Source of the DNA: Planctomycetota bacterium
GTDB taxonomy: Bacteria; Planctomycetota; UBA8742; UBA2392
Reading direction: 5' to 3'
Assembly: GCA_022071975.1 (NCBI GenBank)
Contig: JAJVIO010000047.1
Location: forward strand, 1-42,910
Length of the DNA stretch: 42,910 bases
Below the pieces are notes generated by a model that was not told the DNA's origin, did not search any database, and was given only the letters and a program-made list of their open reading frames with translations. Shown in pieces: positions 32,352 through 40,492 of the stretch (position 1 is its first letter; each line of letters starts with the position of its first letter). The translations under genes were made by a program, and so were the position numbers.

Positions 32352-34055
32352 TCAGTCGTCCGACTTCTTGTGTTTGGAAGTCTTGCGCGGGCGTTTCTTG
32401 GTTCCGCCTTCGATCTCGGCGATCACGGGGTCCGCCAACTCCATGGCCTCCGGCGCGAGGGTTGCGCCGGAAGGGCTCGGCTCGTCGTCCGTAGGGAACT
32501 CTTCCTGGATATCTTCCTCGACCGTGGCAGTCGCCGGGGCCTCGTCGGGTTTGGACTCCTCTTCGCTTTCCGGGACCACGGCGACCTTGGTGGGCGTCTC
32601 TTCGCTGTTTTTCTCGATCGGAGCTGTCGGCTTGTCGTTGCCCGCGAATCCTTCCTGGGCGATCATCGTATCACCCGGGGCAGCAACCTCATCTTCCGGC
32701 GCGAAGTCCGTCACCTGCGATGGCGGCGGCAGCTTCGAGCTGTCGGAGGCCGACATCATGTTTTCACCGGGTAGCTGGTCGAAATCACCGAAGTCGTCTG
32801 CCGCGGGCGCCTGCACGGCATCGAGCCGCTGTCCCGTGGGCCTGCGTGACACACGGCGGGTGAGGCCGTCTGTCTTTTTCTTTGCCATCGAGTTGCGGGC
32901 GCGTTTCAGCGCCTCAACCATGCGCGAGATGTCTTCTTCGGTGTGAGCCGCGGTGATGCTGACGCGGAGGCAATTCCTGTCTTTGGGCACCGTCGGCCAG
33001 CGCATGGGGTGTATCAGCACGCCGTGGAATTCGACTTCGCCGCTGATGAACATCGCCTCCTCGGGGCCTTCCACGTTCACGCCGATGATCTGGTAATCGC
33101 CGGTCAACTCGAAACCCGCGCTCTCCAGCTTGGTGCGGGCAAACGCGGTGTTGGTTGCAAGCTTTTGGCGCAGGGCGTCGCCCTCACGGCGCACGATTTT
33201 CAGCGCCTCGAGATTCGCGGCGGCCAGGGCAATCGGAATCGAGGTGGTGTAAATGAAGGGGCGCGAGTTGTTGATCAGGAAGTCACGGATCTGCTCGCTG
33301 CACGCAACGAAGCCGCCGTAGCTGCCAAGCCCCTTCGAGAACGTCGCCACCACCATGGGGATCTGCCCGTTAACACCCTGGATCTCGGGCACGCCCCGCC
33401 CGCGCTTGCCCAGGCACGCGTTGGCGTGGGCGTCATCCACAATCAGCAGCGCGTTAAAGCGCTCGCACAACTTCACGATGCGCGGCAGATCGGCGGTGTC
33501 TCCTTCGATACTGAACAGCGTGTCGGTCACGACTAGGATGCGGCCCTTCTTGACGCCGTTCAGGTGGCGTTCCAGGTCGTCGCAGTCGCGGTGCTTGAAG
33601 ACGCGCACGCTCGCGCCGGAAAGCTTGCAGCCGGCCACGATGCTGGCGTGGTTCATGGCATCGGACAGGACCGTGTCACCGGAGCCCACCAGCGCGGAAA
33701 TCACGCCCAGGTTCGCCTGGTAACCTGAGCCGAACAGCAGCGAGGTCTCGGTGCCCCTGAAGGCTGCGATTTCGCCCTCAAGCTTGGTGTGCAGGGTTGA
33801 GCTGCCGGTCACCAGGCGCGAAGCCGCGGTGCCCCAGCCATAGCGGCCGGCGGCGCTGGCGGCGGCCTCGGCGATGCGCAGGTCGCCGGTCAGTCCAAGG
33901 TAGTCGTTGCTGCTGAAATTCAGGAACTCGTGTGAACCGATCTGGACCTTGGTCGAGCCGAGATGGCGCAGCGAGCGTAACTTGCGGGTCAGCTTCTGCT
34001 TGTCGCGGCTCAACCACTCTTCGTTGAAATACTTCTTCCAGATATCCGGTACCAC
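32352..34055 (-). CDS. Alpha-oxoamine synthase family PLP enzyme with long charged C-terminal tail
   Basis: 567 residues from a GTG at 34055 with AGGGGG upstream. Residues 1-390 are a fold-type I aminotransferase of the KBL/BioF/ALAS/SPT group: FLNFSSNDYLGLTGD, the glycine-rich GWGTAASRLVTGSSTLHTKLE, DAMNHASIV, IVDDAHANACLG (Asp207/His210) and ATFSKGLGSYGGFV with PLP lysine 241. It should condense an amino acid with an acyl-CoA. I cannot choose between BioF, Kbl and sphingolipid-type synthases. No biotin genes are near. Residues 391-567 are Asp/Glu/Pro/Ser/Thr-rich and end in KKRPRKTSKHKKSDD, an unusual addition with no visible fold. Confidence 0.85.
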   Translation of the reverse strand: MVPDIWKKYFNEEWLSRDKQKLTRKLRSLRHLGSTKVQIGSHEFLNFSSNDYLGLTGDLRIAEAAASAAGRYGWGTAASRLVTGSSTLHTKLEGEIAAFRGTETSLLFGSGYQANLGVISALVGSGDTVLSDAMNHASIVAGCKLSGASVRVFKHRDCDDLERHLNGVKKGRILVVTDTLFSIEGDTADLPRIVKLCERFNALLIVDDAHANACLGKRGRGVPEIQGVNGQIPMVVATFSKGLGSYGGFVACSEQIRDFLINNSRPFIYTTSIPIALAAANLEALKIVRREGDALRQKLATNTAFARTKLESAGFELTGDYQIIGVNVEGPEEAMFISGEVEFHGVLIHPMRWPTVPKDRNCLRVSITAAHTEEDISRMVEALKRARNSMAKKKTDGLTRRVSRRPTGQRLDAVQAPAADDFGDFDQLPGENMMSASDSSKLPPPSQVTDFAPEDEVAAPGDTMIAQEGFAGNDKPTAPIEKNSEETPTKVAVVPESEEESKPDEAPATATVEEDIQEEFPTDDEPSPSGATLAPEAMELADPVIAEIEGGTKKRPRKTSKHKKSDD

Positions 34056-34118
34056 GTTGTCCCCCTTCGGAAGCCTACAGTCTATCGACTGGAATCCGAT
34101 GCGCCAGTCAAGCGAAGC

Positions 34119-34147
34119 TTGCGGGTCTCGGGCTTGCACTACATACT
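34119..34147 (+). promoter_or_regulatory. Possible ftcD promoter
   Basis: TTGCGG (34119-34124) and CATACT (34142-34147) are 17 bases apart and the ftcD ATG lies 37 bases beyond. The spacing is ideal, the sequence match only partial. Confidence 0.35.
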
Positions 34148-34184
34148 CCCGGCCGAACCGGAACCCGCTGCCCTGGAGTGCTTC

Positions 34185-35780
34185 ATGCCGATCGTCGAGT
34201 GCGTACCAAACTTCAGCGAAGGCCGACGTAAAGACGTGATTGAGAAAATCGCCGCCGCCGTCCGCGCAGTTTCAGGCGCCCGGCTGCTCGGATACGAGGC
34301 CGACGCCGACCACAATCGCAGCGTCTTCACCCTGGCAGGCGAGCCGCAACCCGTGATGGAGGCGGCTTTCCGCATGTGCCGGACCGCGGCCGGCCTGATC
34401 GACCTGAACCAGCACCAGGGCGAGCACCCCCGCATGGGCGCCACGGACGTGATCCCGTTCATCCCGATCAGCGGCATCACAATGGCCGACTGTGTGAACT
34501 ACGCCGGGCAGCTGGGGGCGCGCATCGGGACTGAACTGCAGATCCCCGTCTTCCTCTATGGTGACGCCGCACGCAGCGAAGCGCGCCGGAACCTCGCCGA
34601 CGTCCGCAAAGGCGAGTTCGAGGCCCTGCGCGACGAGATCGGCCGGGAGCCCTCACGCAAGCCCGATTTCGGGCCCGAGCGCATCCACCCCACCGCGGGC
34701 GCCACGGCCGTCGGCGCGCGTTTCTTCCTGATCGCCTATAACGTCAACCTGCAGTCGACGGACCTGAAGCTGGCCAAGCGCATTGCCAAGGCGATTCGCG
34801 AAAAAGACGGCGGCATGCCGGCCGTGAAGGCCATGGGCTTCGAGCTGAAGGCCGAGAACTGCGTGCAGATCAGCATGAACCTGGTGGACTACCGCAGGAC
34901 GTCACCGGCGCAGGCATATCAGCGCATCGCCGAGCTGGCTGGTGAAGCCGGGGTGGACGTGCGCAACAGCGAGGTAGTCGGCCTGTTACCCCAGGACGCC
35001 ATGGACGTCTGCGCGAAACAGTTGCAGGGCGCTGGCAATGACGCTAACACGCGCAACGGCTTCGTGATCAGGCAGCTCAAGCTAACCGACTTTGACCCGG
35101 CCGAGCAGGTCATCGAACTCAAACTTTCGCAGGGGGACCGCATGGAACGCTTTCACTACCTGAAGGGCATTTCGGAATTCGCTGCTGACCTGGCTTCCGC
35201 GGCCCCCACCCCGGGGGGCGGCGCTGCGGCGGCGGTGCTGGGCACCACGGGCATCGCGCTGGGCGAAATGGTCGGCAACCTGACGATCGGCAAGAAGAAA
35301 TACGCCGAGGTCGAGGCCCAGGTGAAGGCGGCGATGGAGAGGCTGACTCCCTGCCGCGAGCAGATGCTGGCGATGTTCGAGAAGGACGCCGCAGCCTTCG
35401 ACGGATTCGGCGAAGCTGGCAAGTTGCCCAAGGACACCGACGAACAGAAGGCGGCACGCGCCGAGGCCATGCAGAAGGCGCTGAAGGGCGCCACGCTATC
35501 GCCCGACGCCACAGCCGAGCTGGGCATCCGCGCGCTGCGCGAAGTCAACGCCATCGCCAAGGTGGGCAACAAACATGCGATCAGCGACTGCGGTTGCGGC
35601 GCTCTCTCGCTGTTTGCCTGCATCAATGCAGCCGTGCTGAACATCTACATCAACCTGCCCGGCATCAAAGACGACGAGTTCCGCAAGAAGTACCAGGCCC
35701 GCGCGGAGAGCTACGAGAAGGAAGCCCGCGAACTGCTTGAAGGAACGCTAAAGGTCGTCCGCGCGGCAATCGGCACGTAG
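34185..35780 (+). CDS. ftcD: Bifunctional glutamate formimidoyltransferase / formimidotetrahydrofolate cyclodeaminase
   Basis: 531 residues, about the length of the animal enzyme. Residues 1-300 are the formiminotransferase (MPIVECVPNFSEGRRKDVIEKI, EADADHNRSVFTLAG, HQGEHPRMGATDVIPFIPI). Residues about 335-531 are the cyclodeaminase (LKGISEFAADLASAAPTPGGGAAAAVLG and later helices). It transfers the formimino group from formiminoglutamate to tetrahydrofolate and releases ammonia, the last steps of one histidine-degradation route. The ATG at 34185 follows GGAG. No other hut gene is in the window. Its stop codon is the first triplet of the REPtron-like repeat. Confidence 0.95.
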   Translation: MPIVECVPNFSEGRRKDVIEKIAAAVRAVSGARLLGYEADADHNRSVFTLAGEPQPVMEAAFRMCRTAAGLIDLNQHQGEHPRMGATDVIPFIPISGITMADCVNYAGQLGARIGTELQIPVFLYGDAARSEARRNLADVRKGEFEALRDEIGREPSRKPDFGPERIHPTAGATAVGARFFLIAYNVNLQSTDLKLAKRIAKAIREKDGGMPAVKAMGFELKAENCVQISMNLVDYRRTSPAQAYQRIAELAGEAGVDVRNSEVVGLLPQDAMDVCAKQLQGAGNDANTRNGFVIRQLKLTDFDPAEQVIELKLSQGDRMERFHYLKGISEFAADLASAAPTPGGGAAAAVLGTTGIALGEMVGNLTIGKKKYAEVEAQVKAAMERLTPCREQMLAMFEKDAAAFDGFGEAGKLPKDTDEQKAARAEAMQKALKGATLSPDATAELGIRALREVNAIAKVGNKHAISDCGCGALSLFACINAAVLNIYINLPGIKDDEFRKKYQARAESYEKEARELLEGTLKVVRAAIGT

Positions 35781-35825
35781 CATGCGCGTCCCGCGCATGT
35801 AGTAAGGATCGGCCTCCGGCCGATC
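35778..35825 (+). repeat. Left 48-bp double-hairpin inverted repeat
   Basis: Two perfect hairpins: CATGCGCG, loop TCC, CGCGCATG (35781-35799) and GATCGGCC, loop TCC, GGCCGATC (35807-35825). The whole 48 bases match the reverse complement of 36428-36475 with three mismatches, all in the spacer between hairpins. It is the REP-like end of the transposase element. Confidence 0.9.
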
Positions 35826-35837
35826 CCGGAGAAGCAA

Positions 35838-36422
35838 GTGGCAATCGAAAAACGCCAAGGCGCGAAGCTGCCTCACTGGACAGCGGACAACGCGACTTAC
35901 GCGGTGACCTTTCGCCTCGCGGATTCCATTCCGGCGGATGCTACGGCGGATTTGAAGGCCGAACTCGCCGGCCTGGAGAAGCTTGCCGAGCGTGCTGTAC
36001 CACTGCCGCTCGATGAGTTGATACGCCTGCACCGCTTGCGTGATGAAGCCATCGACAAGCTGCTCAACGCTGGACACGGCGAATGCCTGTTCAACGATTC
36101 CAGCCTGGCGGAGATTGTCGCCGGAGCGCTCACACACTTCGATGCCACGCGCTATCGCCTGGAGGCATGGTGCGTGATGCCTAACCACGTGCATGCGGTA
36201 TTCACGCCGCTGGCGGGTTACAGTCTGCCGAAGGTGCTTCACAGTTGAAAATCATTCACCGCACATGCGATCAACAAAAAGCTTGGTCGAAGCGGGCAGC
36301 TCTGGCAGTCCGAGTCATACGATCATCTGATCCGCGACCATGGGGACCTGATGCACCATGTTTTGTATGTACACGAGAATCCGACGAAGGCCGGTCTGAC
36401 TGACTGGCCCTGGGTGGGGTGA
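35838..36422 (+). pseudogene. REP-associated (RayT-type) tyrosine transposase broken by an in-frame TGA
   Basis: The frame runs from a GTG at 35838 (GGAG upstream) to a TGA at 36246-36248, then continues open in the same frame to 36422, encoding about 57 further residues typical of the family (KSFTAHAINKKLGRSGQLWQ, then YDHLIRDHGDLMHHVLYVHENPTKAGL). The HUH motif is in MPNHVHAVF and the tyrosine nucleophile candidate is in HHVLYVHENP, beyond the stop. At the stop, homologues have Trp (usual LHSWK), so one base changed TGG to TGA. The truncated product would keep the HUH motif but lose the tyrosine, so it is probably inactive unless the stop is read through. Confidence 0.85.
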
Positions 36423-36427
36423 CCTTA

Positions 36428-36475
36428 GATCGGCCGGAGGCCGATCAGTACTCCATGCGCGGGACGCGCATGCTA
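36428..36475 (-). repeat. Right 48-bp double-hairpin inverted repeat
   Basis: The inverted partner of 35778-35825. Hairpins GATCGGCC, GGA, GGCCGATC (36428-36446) and CATGCGCG, GGA, CGCGCATG (36454-36472). It ends 18 bases before the stop of the signal peptidase gene and may act as the terminator between convergent ftcD and lepB. Confidence 0.9.
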
Positions 36476-36492
36476 CTTTGCGCGCACCAGGG

Positions 36493-38007
36493 CTACTTCA
36501 CAGGCGGCCAGATGCGGTCGAAGGGCCAGATACGGAAGATCACGCGGCCTTCGACGCTGGTCTTGTGCAGCCACAGGCGGTCGATCCCTTCGGGCTCCGT
36601 GCGGCGCACGTCGATCTCGAGCCAGCGGCGGCTGTCATTGCTGTGGGTGCGGTTGTCGCCCATGACGAAGACCCGGTCTACGGGCACAACGAGTTCGTCG
36701 CCTTCGTCGATGTAGTCGCCCAGGTCGCCTTCGGTGTACGCACGGTAGCTGCCGTCTTCGCGCTTCAAGTCTTCGGCGGTCAGGTAATCTTCTTTCACTT
36801 CCTGGAAATCGCTTGCCCCGGCAGGTTTCAGGTAAAGCCGGCCGTCCTCGAACTTGATGGTGTCGCCGGGCAGCGCAATCAGGCGTTTGACCAACTCCGA
36901 ACCCGGGTCTTCCGGGCTGCGCACGACGATGATGTCGCCGCGCTCGAGCTCGGGCGTCAGGAAGCCGGGCAACCAGCTTACCCACCACTTGTCGGCGTTG
37001 TTCATCGCCAGCGGCGTGATGCGCTCCACGATCAGGCGGTCGGCCGCCACGCCCGCGCTCGGGTCGCCGCCGTACAGGGTGCCCTCCATGCTGGGGCCCT
37101 GGACCTGGCTGACCTGCACCACGTACGCGCGGAGCAGCAGCACCAGCATCAGGATCTTGGCGACTTCAACCACGACGCTCCAGGCCACGCCCAAGGGCGT
37201 CTTCTTGTGAGTGGCCTTGCGGCTCGGCTTCTGGCTGCCTGAGCGCGCGAAGCCCTTGGTCGGCTGGCTTTCGCCCTCGGTGTCCTCTTCAGGCTCATCG
37301 AACACCGGCCGGCTCAGGCGCAGGCTGTCACCGATCTTGCCCCAGAGCGACTTCGGCGCGGCTGGCGCGGCTGCCTTCACCGGCTTGGGTTTGCGCCCGC
37401 CGCCCTTCACCGACTTGCCTTTGATTGCCTCGTCCGTCAGGTCGGCGCGGACTGCGACGGGAACGACGCGCCCGCTGTCGGTGGTCTTGGTCTTTACGCC
37501 GAATTCCTCGGCCGACATGGCGGGGAAGCCGTCCGCTGCATACTCTTCCCAGCTGACGTCGTCTTCATCGTTCGCCTTGCGGCTCTGGGCGTGGAAGTCT
37601 TCCTGGTCATCCTCGGGGATATCTACCGGTTGCGAAACCACCCTGCGCGGGGGCGGAGCCGGCGGAGTGTCGTCCACGCGCTTCACGCCGCTGGGCGTCA
37701 GCACCACACCACTGCGCGGGATTTCGCGCGTCGGGGTTTCCTCCCGCACCTGTGGAATGCCAGGGCTGAGCCCCGGCCCCTTCGGGGTACGGTTGCGCGC
37801 GCGGCCGCGTTCCGACAACACGGACGCCGCTCCACCCGGAGGCGGCTCAAGCGGCGGAACCGGCTCATCGCCGAAAGGGTCAGGCACGCTGCCGAAATCG
37901 TCTTCTGACGGCTTCTGCATGCGGTTGCTGGAGGGGCGCCGCGTCCGTCGCGGAGTGGCAGGCTGGCTGAGGTGGCCGAAGAATTCGTTGCTGTCGTCAG
38001 GAACCAT
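36493..38007 (-). CDS. lepB: Signal peptidase I with a long N-terminal cytoplasmic extension
   Basis: 504 residues. The S26 peptidase core occupies residues about 273-504: a membrane segment (VAWSVVVEVAKILMLVLLLRAYVV), then QGPSMEGTL with catalytic Ser306, LVKRLIALPGDTI with the general-base Lys374, and FVMGDNRTHSNDSR. It cleaves signal peptides on the outer face of the inner membrane. Residues 1-270 are hydrophilic, Pro/Glu/Arg-rich and apparently disordered, with acidic patches and a basic stretch (KGGGRKPKPVKAAAPAAPKS). That is far longer than usual. One membrane helix is evident, and the extension would stay in the cytoplasm. The MshEN protein lies upstream, 79 bases away. Confidence 0.93.
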   Translation of the reverse strand: MVPDDSNEFFGHLSQPATPRRTRRPSSNRMQKPSEDDFGSVPDPFGDEPVPPLEPPPGGAASVLSERGRARNRTPKGPGLSPGIPQVREETPTREIPRSGVVLTPSGVKRVDDTPPAPPPRRVVSQPVDIPEDDQEDFHAQSRKANDEDDVSWEEYAADGFPAMSAEEFGVKTKTTDSGRVVPVAVRADLTDEAIKGKSVKGGGRKPKPVKAAAPAAPKSLWGKIGDSLRLSRPVFDEPEEDTEGESQPTKGFARSGSQKPSRKATHKKTPLGVAWSVVVEVAKILMLVLLLRAYVVQVSQVQGPSMEGTLYGGDPSAGVAADRLIVERITPLAMNNADKWWVSWLPGFLTPELERGDIIVVRSPEDPGSELVKRLIALPGDTIKFEDGRLYLKPAGASDFQEVKEDYLTAEDLKREDGSYRAYTEGDLGDYIDEGDELVVPVDRVFVMGDNRTHSNDSRRWLEIDVRRTEPEGIDRLWLHKTSVEGRVIFRIWPFDRIWPPVK

Positions 38008-38086
38008 GAAGCTACTTCCCCGGCGGTACGGTTCATCCAGTGTTTACGTTAATCGACGCAGAGCTTGCAGCACAGGCCGCGTCACA

Positions 38087-40087
38087 TTACGCAAACGGGT
38101 CAAGCTCTTCGGGCCCTGTTTGCAGGTCATCCGCGGGCTCGGCTGACTTGCGTCGCTGCTGGAACTCCCCGGGCACATCCAGTTCCGGGTCTGTGCCGAC
38201 CTCCCGCGCCCCGCCCAAGGTTGACTCGTCAAGATCACCGGCACCGCCGATGTGGTGTCCGCGCGCGGCGGCCTCATCGACTTCCGACAGGCCTAGTTCC
38301 GAGCCTGCGTCGTCGTCGTAATCACCTTCAACAGGCGCGTACAGCCCGGAATCACCGCCGCTCAACGTCGGGTCGTAGTTTTCCTCAAGGGCTTCGCCCT
38401 CACCGGTGACCGCCGACTCTTCTTCGTTCGCCGGCTGGTCGATTCCCGGCGGCTTGGGTGAACGGAGGGTTGCCTGGCCGCCCGGATAGTACTTCAGCAG
38501 CGCAAGGTCGATCTCTTCCTCCGTCACCACGAACAGCTTCACCTTGCTGGCGGTGAGGCGACGCAGCTCCAGCAGGCGCTTCGGGTCAAAGGGGAATGCC
38601 GCTGCAACCAGCAGAATTTCACCCACGCGCTCGATGGGCACCACGCGATACGCCCGCGCGATGGCCGGGCGCAGCATTGCCAGGGCGCGCTCCGTGGGCT
38701 GCACCTGCTCCAGGTCAACGGGTGAAAGCGATTCGTGCCGGGCCAGGAAGCGGTACAGCGTCACCTGGTCCGTGAACGCGCAATCCGAAAGCAGGCCGCG
38801 GATTTCATCCGGCACCTGCTCGTCGCCAATGATCGCGTCTTCCACTTCCTCGCGCGTGATCACGCCCTGCAACCACAGCAGGTATCCAGCGCGCTGCTCC
38901 ATCTCATCGTGCGCGGCCGATTCGCGGGCGACCGGTTCTTCTTCTGTGCCGCCGCCTTCGTAGTAGACCTGCTCGCCGCCTTCACCGAGGTCGACCGGCT
39001 TCTCGTAACCCAGGTCGTCCGGCGGCGGTTCGTCGCTGTAGCTTTCCTGGTACGCGGGCGCGGCCGGCATGGGCGTCTGCACCACGTCACGCTGGATCTG
39101 GCGTGTGGGCCCGGCAAGGAAGCTGCCCTGCGGCGACAATTCGTCAGAGGGTGTTACTTCCTCGATGGCTTCACCGGCCGTGTACTCCGCCGAATGGAAC
39201 GCCATGCGGCTGGAATCCTGCATGCGCGGCGGAAGCGGCTGACCGGGCGGCTGGGGCTGTGCCGGTGGCTGCGGTCGGGCCTGCTGCTGCTCGAGGCGCG
39301 CTTGCTGCTCACGCTGACGCATCTTCTCTAGCACGGCACGACCTTCCGCACCGAGCAGGTCTTCCGCGCTTACACCCGCCAGGGTGTTTCCGCGGCTGCG
39401 CGGATCAGGGGGTGGAGCCGGCTGCTTGGCGACCGGGGCCTGCGGTATCGGAATGTTGACCACCGGCGGCAACTCCGCGCGCGGCGCGGGGCCTGGGTCG
39501 ATGCCGGGCCTGCGGCCGGAACCCATGCTGTCCAGGGGCGCCGCTTCGCCCTCGACGCCGCCGCCGGGCTTTGGGATGCGGCGCGTGCCCTTACGGCGCA
39601 CGATCATGCCGTCAACCTCGGCGGCACTGGCGCCCAGGTCCACGGCGCCACCCTGTCCCGGCTTGCGCAGGGTGGGACGCGGTGCATCGGAAGACGGCAC
39701 GGAGGGGTTGATGTCCGTTTGACCGGACTTCTCGCGCCCGATGGTGCCGAACAGGTTGCGGTTGCGTTGCGACTTGGTCGACGGGGCGCCCATGGAATCA
39801 AGCCGCGTGTTCTGCGTGCCCAAGGTAGGCCCGCGGGAACGCTTTGGCGGCTCCAGCGAGAGCAACTGTGTCGAGCGCTTCTTCTGTTGCGTGTTGCCTA
39901 CGGGGCCGGTCTTCTTGCGGTCCGATGCCTGCGGATTCTGCCCGGTGGCCGGGCGCTGGTTCTGCCCAGTGGCGGGCCGCTGGCTTTGGCCAGTGGGAGG
40001 GCGCTGCTGGGGCTGGCTTGCGGGACGCTGGGGCGGACGCTTGTGCTGTCCGGTCGGCGTGTCGTCATCTTTAGGAATATGAACCAT
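38087..40087 (-). CDS. Low-complexity protein with an MshEN/GspE-N-like domain
   Basis: 666 residues from the ATG at 40087. Residues 1-55 hold RPPTGQ/RPATGQN tandem repeats (24-bp DNA units at 39936-40007). Residues about 56-390 are Pro/Arg/Gln-rich. Residues 393-537 resemble the GspE N-terminal domain (DEMEQRAGYLLWLQGVITREEVEDAI, TLYRFLARHESLSPVDLEQVQPTERALAML, AIARAYRVVPIERVGEILLVAAAFPFDPKR and EEEIDLALLKYYPGG), known in MshE and related proteins to bind cyclic di-GMP. The tail is acidic. No ATPase domain follows, unlike in type II secretion or type IV pilus motors. It may be a c-di-GMP sensor or adaptor; the binding residues have not been checked. Confidence 0.75.
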   Translation of the reverse strand: MVHIPKDDDTPTGQHKRPPQRPASQPQQRPPTGQSQRPATGQNQRPATGQNPQASDRKKTGPVGNTQQKKRSTQLLSLEPPKRSRGPTLGTQNTRLDSMGAPSTKSQRNRNLFGTIGREKSGQTDINPSVPSSDAPRPTLRKPGQGGAVDLGASAAEVDGMIVRRKGTRRIPKPGGGVEGEAAPLDSMGSGRRPGIDPGPAPRAELPPVVNIPIPQAPVAKQPAPPPDPRSRGNTLAGVSAEDLLGAEGRAVLEKMRQREQQARLEQQQARPQPPAQPQPPGQPLPPRMQDSSRMAFHSAEYTAGEAIEEVTPSDELSPQGSFLAGPTRQIQRDVVQTPMPAAPAYQESYSDEPPPDDLGYEKPVDLGEGGEQVYYEGGGTEEEPVARESAAHDEMEQRAGYLLWLQGVITREEVEDAIIGDEQVPDEIRGLLSDCAFTDQVTLYRFLARHESLSPVDLEQVQPTERALAMLRPAIARAYRVVPIERVGEILLVAAAFPFDPKRLLELRRLTASKVKLFVVTEEEIDLALLKYYPGGQATLRSPKPPGIDQPANEEESAVTGEGEALEENYDPTLSGGDSGLYAPVEGDYDDDAGSELGLSEVDEAAARGHHIGGAGDLDESTLGGAREVGTDPELDVPGEFQQRRKSAEPADDLQTGPEELDPFA
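39936..40007 (-). repeat. 24-bp tandem repeat encoding QRPATGQN-type units
   Basis: Three near-identical 24-base units (39936-39959, 39960-39983, 39984-40007), each coding for an octapeptide of the QRPATGQN type. Unit number probably varies between strains. Confidence 0.8.
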
Positions 40088-40492
40088 ACGGCGACACCGG
40101 TTCTCAGGCGCTGACGACGGCAGGGCGACGTGAAAAGCGTCCCACCGTCCAGACAAAAATAACCCGCGTCCAGGCTGAATCCTTGGGGCTCACTGGCGCT
40201 GCGCCACAACCCAAGGCAGTTCCGACATTTAACACGACGGGTTTTGGAACTATCCACTGACCCTCGAATTGTAATGAACGCAGCCAGTCTGACAAGGTGG
40301 GCGATGGCACAAGACGACTCAGGTCAAATCTCGTAACTATCGTTTGCGGTTGACTCTAAGTTTGGCGTGATGTATCAATGACAAGCCAGAACCTCGGTCT
40401 ACTATTAGATTTTATGACGAACCCTGTGTTGGGGGTGTGCATAACTTGCGTTTTGTAGGCAATGCACACTGGGCATCATTCAAGGAGCACCC
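40088..40492. promoter_or_regulatory. Long divergent intergenic region
   Basis: 405 bases between the MshEN and STAS genes without a credible gene. The part from about 40250 to 40460 is clearly more A/T-rich than the surrounding genes. It holds one good promoter toward the STAS gene (40350-40378). I find no riboswitch I recognise, no repeat array and no clear promoter toward the MshEN gene. Confidence 0.55.
40350..40378 (+). promoter_or_regulatory. Sigma-70-like promoter of the STAS gene
   Basis: TTGACT (40350-40355) and TATCAA (40373-40378) with an ideal 17-base spacer, the best promoter match in the window. It implies an untranslated leader of about 105 bases before the TTG start at 40493, long enough for a regulatory structure. 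Confidence 0.5.

Noticed and set aside
36246..36248. TGA read as selenocysteine
   Set aside because: Homologues carry Trp at this position, no SECIS-like element is evident, and the family has no selenoproteins known to me.
39936..40007. CRISPR array
   Set aside because: The repeats are contiguous 24-bp in-frame coding units without spacers.
40140..40260. Riboswitch or small zinc protein in the STAS-MshEN intergenic region
   Set aside because: A short minus-strand frame containing CRNCLGLWR is present, but it has no start signal or conserved pattern, and no known riboswitch core could be recognised by eye.
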